Assembly: GCF_041080625.1 (NCBI RefSeq)
Contig: NZ_CP163518.1
Location: forward strand, 1,984,001 to 2,048,000
DNA length: 64,000 nt
Direction: 5' to 3'
DNA from: Streptomyces sp. CG1
GTDB taxonomy: Bacteria; Actinomycetota; Actinomycetes; Streptomycetales; Streptomycetaceae
Part shown: one piece after another, positions 1 to 8,273 of the stretch
Numbering within the stretch: the stretch's first letter is position 1
Layout: each line of letters starts with the position of its first letter
Made by a program: the position numbers and the translations under genes
Notes under the pieces: generated by a model
Seen by the model: the letters and a program-made list of their open reading frames with translations, nothing else
What the model was told of the DNA's origin: nothing
Databases searched by the model: none

Positions 1-846
1 AAGGATGGCGGCCAGGAAGATCACGCTGGTCACCGCGGTGCCGAGGCCCAGGCCGCCGTCGCCGCTGGGCGAGCCGAGCCAGTCGCCGAGGTTGGCGCCG
101 AGCGGGCGAGTGAGGATGTAGGCCAGCCAGAAGGAGAGCACTGCGTTGGCGCCGAGGCGCCAGCCAAGGACGATCGCCACGATCAGCCCGAGAGGCAGGA
201 GCACGGAGACGCCCGGGGTCCAGCCGGTCAGGTCCAGGGTCCAGTCGCCGGTCGCGGTGCCGAGGGCAAAGGTGACCAGGACCGCGAGCCAGTAGAAGAG
301 TTCACGGGGACGGGTGGTGATGGTGTGGACCGACAGGGTCCGCTCGCGGGCATACCAGATCCCGAAGACGACGGCGAGGACGACGGCGAACACGCTACTG
401 CTCAGTGCGAGGGGAACGCCCTGGCTGTCGGTGAGGATGTCGGTGTAGAGAGTGCCGGTCACACTCACCACCACGACGGTGAGCCAGTACACGAACGGGA
501 TGTAGCGTTTGGAGCTGAGTTGCCAGCCCAAGACGCCTGCCAGAACGGCGGTGAAGATCAACGCGGTGTTGATCAGGCCGACACCGAGGTTCATGTTGAT
601 CCAGTCGGCGAAGCTTTCGCCGACCGTCGTGCACAAGATCTTGATGATCCAGAACCAGATCGTGACCTCGGGAACCTTGTTCAGCATCTGCCTGGCAGGC
701 GTCCGAAGACTCGCGGAGGAGCGGCGGTGGGAGGCCACCCCCGTCGGCTGCTCGCCGGCCCGCTGCTGGCCTCCTTGCTGGGTGCCCGTCCCTGGAACCA
801 CCGGACTCTCAGACGTTTCATAGGTCATGCTGTCCGACTGTGCCAT
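1..846 (-). CDS. COG4705-type multipass membrane protein, 3' end outside window
   Basis: The minus strand reads open from an ATG at 846 to the window edge, about 282 codons, so the C-terminus is missing. The first 50 residues are polar. After them comes ARQMLNKVPEVTIWFWIIK, then repeated hydrophobic segments with the recurring pattern 'E..ADW' / 'GDWL' between helices. That layout is typical of the COG4705 'membrane-anchored' family, whose function is not firmly known. A second in-frame ATG lies six codons in (828). I prefer 846 because AGGTG lies a few bases before it. No partner gene is visible, and the IS630 remnant lies directly upstream. Confidence 0.7.
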   Translation of the reverse strand, partial: MAQSDSMTYETSESPVVPGTGTQQGGQQRAGEQPTGVASHRRSSASLRTPARQMLNKVPEVTIWFWIIKILCTTVGESFADWINMNLGVGLINTALIFTAVLAGVLGWQLSSKRYIPFVYWLTVVVVSVTGTLYTDILTDSQGVPLALSSSVFAVVLAVVFGIWYARERTLSVHTITTRPRELFYWLAVLVTFALGTATGDWTLDLTGWTPGVSVLLPLGLIVAIVLGWRLGANAVLSFWLAYILTRPLGANLGDWLGSPSGDGGLGLGTAVTSVIFLAAIL

Positions 847-879
847 CGGACACCTGAACGCATCCTGACTGCCACCGTC

Positions 880-1130
880 ACCCGCCCCGCTCGAAGCGAG
901 TGGGGCCGCGGCGGGCCCAGTGCGGCGGGTGGGCGGCGTCATCGAGAAGCCGGCTTCGTCTTCGAAGGCGAGCCGGGCCCCGAGCACCGCCGCCGTCCTT
1001 CCACGCTCGGCCGGGTCTCCTTCACCCGGCCGGCCACAACCGCCTCGTCGCGCTCCACCGTCCGGCGGGCGGGGACCCGGCAGGACCGCCGCTGCCGTTC
1101 GAACAGGGCGGCGACGCACGACCGTTGCAC
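880..1130 (-). mobile_element. Decayed IS630-family transposase fragment
   Basis: Read on the minus strand, two frames together give pieces of an IS630 transposase. One frame has VERDEAVVAGRVKETRPSVEG. After a one-base shift the other has LAFEDEAGFSMTPPT, the FEDE catalytic-core segment typical of IS630 transposases. The match ends abruptly near 900, next to the COG4705 gene. No complete reading frame or obvious terminal inverted repeats remain, so this is a dead fragment. It shows past insertion activity beside the pls locus. The family assignment is from recognised motifs, not a search. Confidence 0.65.
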
Positions 1131-1166
1131 CGACCGGATGCTCACCCGTTGAGCCGTCAGCCCGCA

Positions 1167-1319
1167 GCGACACCACGCTTTCAACTTCAGTAGTGTCCTT
1201 ATGAGCACTCCGGCGGCCCCTCCGGAGCGGCCGATGATCGCAACTCCCTGCCCACCCACGGACTGACCCTCTGGCCCAGTTACCTCACCGCGACACCATG
1301 AGTTCAAGCTCAGTAAAGT
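1167..1319. repeat. Imperfect 30-bp direct repeat pair
   Basis: Positions 1167-1196 and 1290-1319 match at 23 of 30 bases; both begin GCGACACCA and contain TTCAA..TCAGTA. They lie between the IS630 fragment and pls and may be ends of one or two decayed IS copies. No other copy was noticed in the window. Confidence 0.45.
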
Positions 1320-1548
1320 TCTACGATGCGATTCCGCCGCCCGCTCCGGAAGCGCCACAGCCCCATGAAAGCTCGAAGACGAACGCGCTGACCTGCGGAA
1401 AGTCGGGTTACGAAACCGGTTACATGACTTTGGCAAGAATTCCGCAGAGAAACCGAACCGTTCTCACACCGCCTTCTTTCCAGAGCCTCGGACAACGCAC
1501 ACCCGATGAAACCAATACCCCTCGTCCTGGTTTGCAGTTCATCAATTT

Positions 1549-1637
1549 CAACCCATGAGTGGGTTGTGAATAAATTGCAATGGGTTGGCGAACCATCCTG
1601 TGCCGTAAGGGCATCTGACACGGTGTAAAACAACCCA
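1549..1637. promoter_or_regulatory. Four-copy TGGGTTG/CAACCCA element upstream of pls
   Basis: The heptamer occurs as CAACCCA at 1549-1555, TGGGTTG at 1560-1566, TGGGTTG at 1581-1587 and CAACCCA at 1631-1637. The first two form a perfect inverted repeat with a 4-base spacer. The last two form a second inverted pair 43 bases apart, which would allow looping. All lie 35-125 bases before the pls start, inside 470 bp without a convincing gene (1201-1671). This looks like an operator for the pls operon. The regulator is not identified, and I cannot place the promoter hexamers with confidence. Confidence 0.5.
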
Positions 1638-1671
1638 AGCCCCGTCGGGGCCGAACACCAGAGGCACGACA

Positions 1672-4600
1672 TTGTCTTCGCCCGCACTCGATGCGCCTCA
1701 CCCTCCTCACGACCCGCCCGGCGACCGGGCGCTGTTCCGTTCCGGGGCAGCTGCGTCGCCGCGCACCCTCATCGACGTCCTTCAGTCCACCGCCGCCATA
1801 CACCCGGACGCGCCCGCCCTGGACACGGGTACCGAGGTCCTGACCTACCGTGAGCTGTGTGCCGAGGCCGACCGCCGCGCACAGCAGCTCGCCCTACAGG
1901 GAATCGGCCCCGGCGACCGGGTGGGAGTCCGCATCCCGTCGGGTACCGCGGAGCTGTATCTGTCGATCCTCGCGATCCTGCGCTGCGGAGCGGCCTATGT
2001 GCCGGTCGACGCCGACGACCCCGAGGAGCGTGCCGCCACCGTCTTCCGCGAGGCGGGCGTGTGCCGGGTGCTGGGGCCGTATCCGCAGCCCGTGGACCTT
2101 TCGCCACCATGCGGAGCCGCGGTGGACCGCGGTGCGCCCGCTCCCGGCGACGACGCGTGGATCATCTTCACGTCCGGTTCGACCGGCGCGCCGAAGGGCG
2201 TGGCCGTCACCCATCGCTCCGCCGCCGCCTTCGTCGACGCCGAGGCGGACCTGTTCCTGCCCGGCCGGCCGCTGGGCCCCGGCGACCGCGTCCTGGCAGG
2301 GCTGTCCGTCGCCTTCGACGCCTCCTGCGAGGAGATGTGGCTGGCCTGGCGCTCGGGCGCCTGCCTGGTGCCGGCCGAACGCGCACTGGTCCGGGCCGGC
2401 CACGAGCTCGGCGGCTGGCTCGACGAGCGTGACATCACCGTCGTCTCCACCGTCCCGACCCTGCTGGCCATGTGGCCCGAAGCGGCGTTGCGCCGGGTCA
2501 GGCTGCTCATCCTCGGCGGCGAGGCCTGCCCTCCCGGCCTCGTCGAACGGTTCGCGCATCCCGAGCGGGAGATGTGGAACACCTACGGCCCCACGGAGAC
2601 CACCGTCGTGGCCTGCGCCGCCCGGCTGGAGCCCCGGCGTCCGGTCCGCATCGGACTGCCGCTGACGGGCTGGGAGCTGGCCGTGGTCGACGAGACCGGG
2701 GAACCGGTGGCGTACGGGGAGCAGGGCGAGCTGGTCATCGCCGGCGCCGGAACCGCGCGCTATCTCGACCCCGTCAAGGACGCGGAGCGCTTCCGGCCGT
2801 GCCCCGCCCTCGGCTCACCGCGCGCCTACCGCTCGGGGGATCTGGTGCGCGCCGACGCCGAGGGACTGGTGTTCCTCGGCCGCGTCGACGACCAGGTGAA
2901 GCTCGGCGGACGGCGCATCGAACTCGGCGAGATCGACGCGGCCCTGCTCGCCCTGCCCGGGGTGCGCGGGGCGGCCGCAGCCGTGCAGTCGACGGCGGCC
3001 GGCGCGCAGGTGCTGGTGGGCTACGTCGTCCCGGAGCCGGCCCGCGACGGACAGGCCGGCTTCGAGGCCGACAAGGCCAGGGCGCTGCTGAGCGAGCGGC
3101 TGCCCGCACCGCTGGTGCCGCTGCTGGCCGAGGTGGCCGACCTGCCCACGCGTGCCTCGGGGAAGGCCGACCGGAAAGCCCTGCCCTGGCCGGTACCGCT
3201 CGCCGGCGGCGAGGGTGCCGACGGCACGGCGCACCAGCTGCACGGAACGGCCGCGCGCCTGGCGGACGTGTGGGAGGAACTGCTCGGCCTGCGGCCTGGC
3301 CCGGACAGCGACTTCGTGGCGCTCGGCGGCACCAGTCTGACCGCGGCCCGTATGGCGTCGGTGCTGCGCGAGGAGTATCCGGGACTGTCCGTCGCCGACC
3401 TCTACCGGCACTCGGTGCTGCACCGCATGGCCGCCCACCTCGACTCCCTCGCCGGCACCGCGGAGGCCGTACAGCCGGCCAGGCCGGTACCCCGGCGGAC
3501 CGCTGTCGTGCAGTTCTTCGTCTCCCTGGCCGGCTACGCCATCACCGGGCTGCGTGGCCTGGTCGGCCTGGCGGCGGCGGACAACGTGCTCGGCTGGGTG
3601 GCGCCGCACCGCTGGGCTCCGCACACGTCGTGGTGGCTGGTCCTTGTGGGCTGGGCGGTGCTGTTCAGCGCGCCGATACGCTGCCTGATCGGGGCGGGCC
3701 TGGCCCGCGCGCTGGCCGGCTCGCTCACTCCGGGCGCCCATCCGCGCGGCGGAGCGGTCCATCTGCGGCTGTGGAGCGCGGAACGGGCGGTGGCGGCATT
3801 CGGCGTCCCGTCCCTGCTCGGCACCCCGTGGGCCGCGCGGTACGCCCGGCTCCTGGGCTGCAGGACCGGGCGGGACGTGCGGTTGCACACCATGCCCCCG
3901 GTGACGGGCCAGGCCGAGCTGGGCGACGGATGCAGCGTCGAGCCCGAGGCGGACATCGCGGGCTGGTGGCTCGACGGCGACACGCTGCACATCGGCCGGA
4001 TCTCCATCGGCGCGGGCGCGCGGGTGGGCCACCGCAGCACGCTGCTGCCGGGAGCGGTCGTGGGGCGCGGTGCGGAGCTGACCGCGGGCAGCTGCCTGGA
4101 CGCCCGGATCCCGGACGGCCACGTGTGGACCGGCTCACCGGCCCGGCCGGCCGAGGCTGCCGAACGCCTCGCCGGCGCCGGGTGGCCCACGCCGCCGCAG
4201 GACCGTCGGCGCCGCTGGCACCTGGCCTACGCGCTGTCCCTCACCGTGCTGCCGCTGGTGTCCCTGGTGGCGGCGGCGCCGGCGCTGTTCGCCACCTGGC
4301 TGCTGGTGCGCCACACCGCGACGCTGTCCGGGGTGGCCCTGCAACTGCTCGCCGCGGCACCGCTGTTCGCGGTGACGACCACGGTGTGCGGGATGCTGCT
4401 CAGCGCACTCACAGTGCGCCTGCTGAGCCGCTCGATCACACCCGGTCTGCACCGCGCGGACGGCGGGGTGGCCTGGCGCGCATGGCTGGTGACACGCATC
4501 CTCGACGGCGCCCGGGGAAGCCTGTTCCCCCTCTACGCGAGCCTGGCCACGCCGTACTGGCTGCGGCTGCTCGGCGCGCGCGTCGGCCGCGGCACCGAGA

Positions 4601-5634
4601 TCTCGACCGTGCTGCCCCTGCCGTCCCTGCTCCAGGTGGACGACGGGGCGTTCCTCGCCGACGACACGCTCGTCGCGCCGTTCGAACTGCGCGGCGGATG
4701 GATGCGGTTGGGGTCGGTGCGCATCGGCACGCGGGCGTTCGTCGGCAACTCGGGAATCGTCGACCCCGGCCGCGACGTCGCCGACCACGCTCTGGTGGGG
4801 GTCCTCTCCGACGCGCCCGCACAGGGCGAGCCCGGGATGTCGTGGATCGGGCGGCCGGCGATGCCGTTGCCCCGGGTGGCCGGGGCCGCCGATCCGGCCC
4901 GGACGTTCGCGCCGCCCCGGCGGCTGGTGGCGGCCCGCGCGGCCGTGGAACTGTGCCGTCTGCTGCCGGTGATCATCGGCACGCTGCTGGCCGAGGGCGT
5001 GCTGCTCACCGAGCAGGACGCCCTGGACCTCGGCGGACTGCCCCTGGTCGCGCTGGTCGCCGCTCCGCTGCTGCTCGCCGCGTCCCTGGTGGCCTGTCTG
5101 ACCACGACCGGTGCCAAATGGCTGCTCGTGGGCCGCTTCCAGCCGGGTGAGCGTCCGCTGTGGTCGTCGTTCGTGTGGCGCAACGAGCTGTTCGACACGT
5201 TCGTGGAGGTGCTGGCCGTGCCGTGGGGGGCGGGCGCGCATCTGGGAACGCCCGCACTGAACTGGTGGCTGCGCAGCCTCGGCGCACGCATCGGACGCGG
5301 GGTGTGGTGCGAGAGCTACTGGCTGCCGGAAACCGATCTGATCCGTCTGGACGACGGAGTCAGCGTCAACCGCGGATGTGTGCTGCAGACCCACCTCTTC
5401 CACGACCGGATCATGCGGATGGACACCGTGCACCTGGCGGCCGGCGCCTCCCTGGGCCCGCACAGCATCGCCCTGCCCGGCAGCACCATCGGCACCGGCG
5501 CGTCCATCGCCGCGTCCTCCCTCGTGATGCGCGGTGAGACGGTGCCCGACGGCACCCGCTGGGCCGGCAACCCCATCGCCGGTGTCTCCGCCACCGGCAC
5601 GGCCCCGCCGCTCGCCGGAGGTGAGGCGGCATGA
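1672..5634 (+). CDS. pls: epsilon-Poly-L-lysine synthetase-like membrane NRPS (Pls family)
   Basis: This 1320-residue single-module enzyme has the architecture known for Pls, which joins L-lysines through the epsilon-amino group without a condensation or thioesterase domain. Residues about 30-510 are an adenylation domain, with IIFTSGSTGAPKG, Asp216 in AFDASCEEMW for the alpha-amino group, and NTYGPTETT. The carrier site is Ser555 in LGGTSLTAAR. The remainder has three left-handed beta-helix (hexapeptide) domains, near 730-825, 970-1075 and 1190-1305, separated by three pairs of membrane helices. Characterised Pls is about 1319 residues with the same plan and the same opening, MSSP. The start is TTG with GAGG seven bases upstream. 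The stop overlaps the next gene. The lysine product is inferred from overall similarity; I did not decode the pocket. Related PosA-type enzymes make other poly-amino acids. Confidence 0.88.
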   Translation: MSSPALDAPHPPHDPPGDRALFRSGAAASPRTLIDVLQSTAAIHPDAPALDTGTEVLTYRELCAEADRRAQQLALQGIGPGDRVGVRIPSGTAELYLSILAILRCGAAYVPVDADDPEERAATVFREAGVCRVLGPYPQPVDLSPPCGAAVDRGAPAPGDDAWIIFTSGSTGAPKGVAVTHRSAAAFVDAEADLFLPGRPLGPGDRVLAGLSVAFDASCEEMWLAWRSGACLVPAERALVRAGHELGGWLDERDITVVSTVPTLLAMWPEAALRRVRLLILGGEACPPGLVERFAHPEREMWNTYGPTETTVVACAARLEPRRPVRIGLPLTGWELAVVDETGEPVAYGEQGELVIAGAGTARYLDPVKDAERFRPCPALGSPRAYRSGDLVRADAEGLVFLGRVDDQVKLGGRRIELGEIDAALLALPGVRGAAAAVQSTAAGAQVLVGYVVPEPARDGQAGFEADKARALLSERLPAPLVPLLAEVADLPTRASGKADRKALPWPVPLAGGEGADGTAHQLHGTAARLADVWEELLGLRPGPDSDFVALGGTSLTAARMASVLREEYPGLSVADLYRHSVLHRMAAHLDSLAGTAEAVQPARPVPRRTAVVQFFVSLAGYAITGLRGLVGLAAADNVLGWVAPHRWAPHTSWWLVLVGWAVLFSAPIRCLIGAGLARALAGSLTPGAHPRGGAVHLRLWSAERAVAAFGVPSLLGTPWAARYARLLGCRTGRDVRLHTMPPVTGQAELGDGCSVEPEADIAGWWLDGDTLHIGRISIGAGARVGHRSTLLPGAVVGRGAELTAGSCLDARIPDGHVWTGSPARPAEAAERLAGAGWPTPPQDRRRRWHLAYALSLTVLPLVSLVAAAPALFATWLLVRHTATLSGVALQLLAAAPLFAVTTTVCGMLLSALTVRLLSRSITPGLHRADGGVAWRAWLVTRILDGARGSLFPLYASLATPYWLRLLGARVGRGTEISTVLPLPSLLQVDDGAFLADDTLVAPFELRGGWMRLGSVRIGTRAFVGNSGIVDPGRDVADHALVGVLSDAPAQGEPGMSWIGRPAMPLPRVAGAADPARTFAPPRRLVAARAAVELCRLLPVIIGTLLAEGVLLTEQDALDLGGLPLVALVAAPLLLAASLVACLTTTGAKWLLVGRFQPGERPLWSSFVWRNELFDTFVEVLAVPWGAGAHLGTPALNWWLRSLGARIGRGVWCESYWLPETDLIRLDDGVSVNRGCVLQTHLFHDRIMRMDTVHLAAGASLGPHSIALPGSTIGTGASIAASSLVMRGETVPDGTRWAGNPIAGVSATGTAPPLAGGEAA

Positions 5635-7040
5635 CCTGGTGCAGCCGGCGGACGCTGATCCGCGGCGCGGCACTGGTGCCGTTGGCGGCGACGGCCGCCG
5701 ACGAGGGGGTGAGGCAGGCCGAACGCTACTTTCCGAGCCACGGAACGTACGACCACCGCACCCTCTCCTACGACCTGCACCTGGCGTACGACCCGGCCGT
5801 CGGCACACTCGACGGCCGGGCGCGCATCCAGGCGGTGGCGGACCGGCCGCTGCGGCAGGTCGAGCTGGATCTCACGGGGCTGACCGTGCACGACGCCCGG
5901 ATCGACGGGGTCGCCGTCGGTCCGGGCCGGAAACGCAACAAGCTGGTCCTGCCCGTGCCGCGCCCCGTCGCGGCGGGCACGCCCTTCACCATGGAGATCG
6001 GCTACGGCGGGCGGCCCGGGCCGGTGCCCACGCCGTTCGGGCGGATCGGCTGGGACCGTACCGGCGACCCGAACGACGGGACGCTGGTGGCCGCCCAGCC
6101 GCTCGGTGCCCCGTCGTGGTTCCCGTGCAACGACCGTCCGGACGACAAGGCCGAGTTCACCTTCCGGGTCACCGTGCCGCGCGGCCACCACGCGCTCGCC
6201 AACGGCGCTCTCGTGGAACGGAGTCGCAGGGGGTCCAGCGAGTGCTGGACGTACCACCACCCCGGCCCCATGGCTCCCTATCTCGCCGCGCTGTACACCG
6301 GCCGCTTCACCCACGAGACCTGGGAAGCCCGGGACACCTCGACCGGCCGCCGGGTCACCGGCCGCAACGCCTACCCCACCCGTCTGTCCCGTCAGGCCCG
6401 GTACGATCTGGGCCGCCAGCCTGCCATGTTCGAGCTGTTCACCGGCTGGTTCGGGCCGTATCCCTTCGAGACCTACGGCGCGGTCGTCGTGGACGCCGAG
6501 CTGGACCAGCCCGTGGAGAACCAGACCGCGTCCGTCTTCGGACGCAACCACGTCGACGGCGCCCGGACGTGGGAGACGCTGGTCGCCCACGAACTCGTCC
6601 ATCAGTGGTACGGCAACAGCGTGAGTCTGCGGGACTGGCGCGACATCTGGCTGAACGAGGGCTTCGCCACCTACGGCGAATGGCTGTGGTCGGAGCACAT
6701 CGGCGAGGACTCCGCCGACACCATCGCCCGGGCGGCGTGGCACACGCTGGCGAAGAGCCCGCAGCACCTGCGGATCACCGACCCCGGACCGGACCGTATC
6801 TTCGACGACCGCGTCTACAACAGGGGCGCGTGCACGCTCCATGCCCTGCGGCTGACACTGGGCGACGACCGCTTCTTCGCCCTGCTGCGCGGCTGGCACC
6901 ACGCGTACCGCGGCAGCAGCGCCGACACCGCTGCCTTCGTCGCCCATGCCGGCCGGTACGCGCCGACGGCCGTCGAGCCGGTGCTGCACGCCTGGCTCCA
7001 CGAGAAACAGCTGCCGCCCTTGCCACCCGCACGGTCCTGA
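5631..7040 (+). CDS. pld: Exported M1-family zinc aminopeptidase, probable epsilon-poly-lysine hydrolase
   Basis: This is a 469-residue gluzincin. The zinc site is HELVH at residues 320-324, with Glu343 in WLNEGFA after the standard 18-residue gap. VENQ fits the GxMEN substrate position. The N-terminus SRRTLIRGAALVPLAATAA resembles a Tat signal, so the enzyme probably acts outside the membrane or anchored to it. Its ATG overlaps the pls stop (ATGA) and GGAGGTGAG sits just upstream inside pls, so the two are translationally coupled. Poly-lysine producers are known to carry Zn aminopeptidases that trim the polymer and protect the cell. That role here is inferred from the coupling; a general M1 peptidase is the alternative. 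Confidence 0.8.
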   Translation: MTWCSRRTLIRGAALVPLAATAADEGVRQAERYFPSHGTYDHRTLSYDLHLAYDPAVGTLDGRARIQAVADRPLRQVELDLTGLTVHDARIDGVAVGPGRKRNKLVLPVPRPVAAGTPFTMEIGYGGRPGPVPTPFGRIGWDRTGDPNDGTLVAAQPLGAPSWFPCNDRPDDKAEFTFRVTVPRGHHALANGALVERSRRGSSECWTYHHPGPMAPYLAALYTGRFTHETWEARDTSTGRRVTGRNAYPTRLSRQARYDLGRQPAMFELFTGWFGPYPFETYGAVVVDAELDQPVENQTASVFGRNHVDGARTWETLVAHELVHQWYGNSVSLRDWRDIWLNEGFATYGEWLWSEHIGEDSADTIARAAWHTLAKSPQHLRITDPGPDRIFDDRVYNRGACTLHALRLTLGDDRFFALLRGWHHAYRGSSADTAAFVAHAGRYAPTAVEPVLHAWLHEKQLPPLPPARS

Positions 7041-7080
7041 GTCCGGCTGACCGCCGTGGCCGATTCCGCAGTGGTGCGAT

Positions 7081-7118
7081 GACGGGTCGTCCGGGGCAGG
7101 GCTTCCGGACGACCCGTC
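7081..7118. terminator. 14-bp stem terminator between pld and the convergent propeller gene
   Basis: GACGGGTCGTCCGG at 7081-7094 pairs perfectly with 7105-7118 across a 10-base loop. It lies between two convergent stop codons (7040 and 7132), so it can serve both strands. Confidence 0.7.
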
Positions 7119-7131
7119 AGGCACGGGCTGC

Positions 7132-8265
7132 TTACGCCACGACTTTCCCGATGCCTCCCAGGACCTGGGCGGCGCGTTGGGAGAGCCGCCACAGCTGGCC
7201 CTCCTGGTTACCGACGTAGATCTGGCCGTTCCCGGCGTCCAGCACGACACCGAAGGGGTGGCCGAGTCCGGAGGCCACCACGCGCTGCGCACCGTCGGCC
7301 AGGCCGACCTCGTACAGGCGGCCGCCGGACTGATCGGTGACATACGCCTTGCCGGCGCCGTCCAGCTCCACGCGGGCGGTGTTCGCCCCCTGGAGGCTGG
7401 TCACGACGCGTTTGGTGCCGTCGGCCAGGTTGACCTCGTACAGGGTGGTGCCGTCGCTCTGGCCGACATACGCCTTGCCGTTCCGGTCCAGCGCCACCCC
7501 GGAGGCGTGCACCAGACCGCCGGCGATCGTCCTCTTCTCGCCGCTCTGCAGGTCGACCGCGACCAGCTGTCCGTCGTTCCAGTTGGCGACATAGGCCTTG
7601 CCGGTTCCGTCCAGCGCGACACCGTACGCGGCCGTGACGGCGGCGACCAGGCGGGAGGAGCCGTTGGACAAGTCCACCGCGAGCAGCCGGGAACCGCCGT
7701 AGTCCGTGGTGTAGGCCGTGCCGTTCCCGTCCACGGCCACGTCGCCGATGTCGCCCAGGCCGCTCGCGACCACACGCTGGGCGCCGGTGGCGAGATCCAC
7801 CGCGGACAGCTTCTGACCGCTTCGGTCAGGGACGTACGCCGTCTTCCGCGACAGGTCCAGCGCGAGACCTTCGGACCGCCCCAGACCCGTCGTGATCAGG
7901 AGGAAGCTCCTGGTGTCACTGATGCGCGGCAGGTCTTCGTCGCGGATCTCCACCTTCAGGGATTCGGATGCCTTGTTCATGGCAGACGACGCCATGGAGG
8001 ACACCGAACCGGGGTCTTCGGAGACCTGACGCTGATCGGCGGACACGTCCTGGAACTTCTGGAAGAGGGGGCCGAGGAACCCCATCACATCGAGGGCCCC
8101 GTGCGCCGTCTGGCGCACCAGCCAAGGGTCACGCTGACCCTCCAAGTCGCGCACGGCGCCCGAGACGTCTCCGGCGCCGGGGGTGTCACTGTTGAGCGCC
8201 TGAGTGGACTGCTTGGCGGAACCAGCTTCGTCGCCGCCGCTGTCGAAGACATTCTTGAAGGACAT
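7132..8265 (-). CDS. Cytoplasmic six-bladed NHL/YVTN-type beta-propeller protein
   Basis: It has 377 residues. From about residue 126 there are six repeats of roughly 42 residues with the pattern 'GL..P.GVALD..GKAYV....G.L..VDL.dG..R.VA', the blade signature of NHL/YVTN propellers. Residues 1-120 are polar or amphipathic, with no signal peptide, and I do not recognise them. The start is the ATG at 8265 with AGGAGA upstream; a longer open frame upstream lies inside the neighbouring gene. Only 8 bp separate it from the stop of the upstream gene 8274-9332, and that stop lies beside its ribosome site, so the two are one operon. It may be a binding or scaffold partner for that protein. No catalytic residues are evident. 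Confidence 0.72.
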   Translation of the reverse strand: MSFKNVFDSGGDEAGSAKQSTQALNSDTPGAGDVSGAVRDLEGQRDPWLVRQTAHGALDVMGFLGPLFQKFQDVSADQRQVSEDPGSVSSMASSAMNKASESLKVEIRDEDLPRISDTRSFLLITTGLGRSEGLALDLSRKTAYVPDRSGQKLSAVDLATGAQRVVASGLGDIGDVAVDGNGTAYTTDYGGSRLLAVDLSNGSSRLVAAVTAAYGVALDGTGKAYVANWNDGQLVAVDLQSGEKRTIAGGLVHASGVALDRNGKAYVGQSDGTTLYEVNLADGTKRVVTSLQGANTARVELDGAGKAYVTDQSGGRLYEVGLADGAQRVVASGLGHPFGVVLDAGNGQIYVGNQEGQLWRLSQRAAQVLGGIGKVVA

Positions 8266-8273
8266 CAGCTCTC

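Noticed and set aside
1298..1558. Short plus-strand frame before pls
   Set aside because: No ribosome site and non-coding composition; the region carries repeats and the probable pls operator.
2472..5150. Long plus-strand reading frame inside pls in another frame (892 codons)
   Set aside because: It is Arg/Gly/Ala-rich low-complexity translation caused by the high-GC codon bias of pls and has no recognisable domain.
4135..5808. Long minus-strand reading frame antisense to pls (557 codons)
   Set aside because: It is His/Gln/Gly/Arg-rich shadow sequence with no ribosome site or family features.
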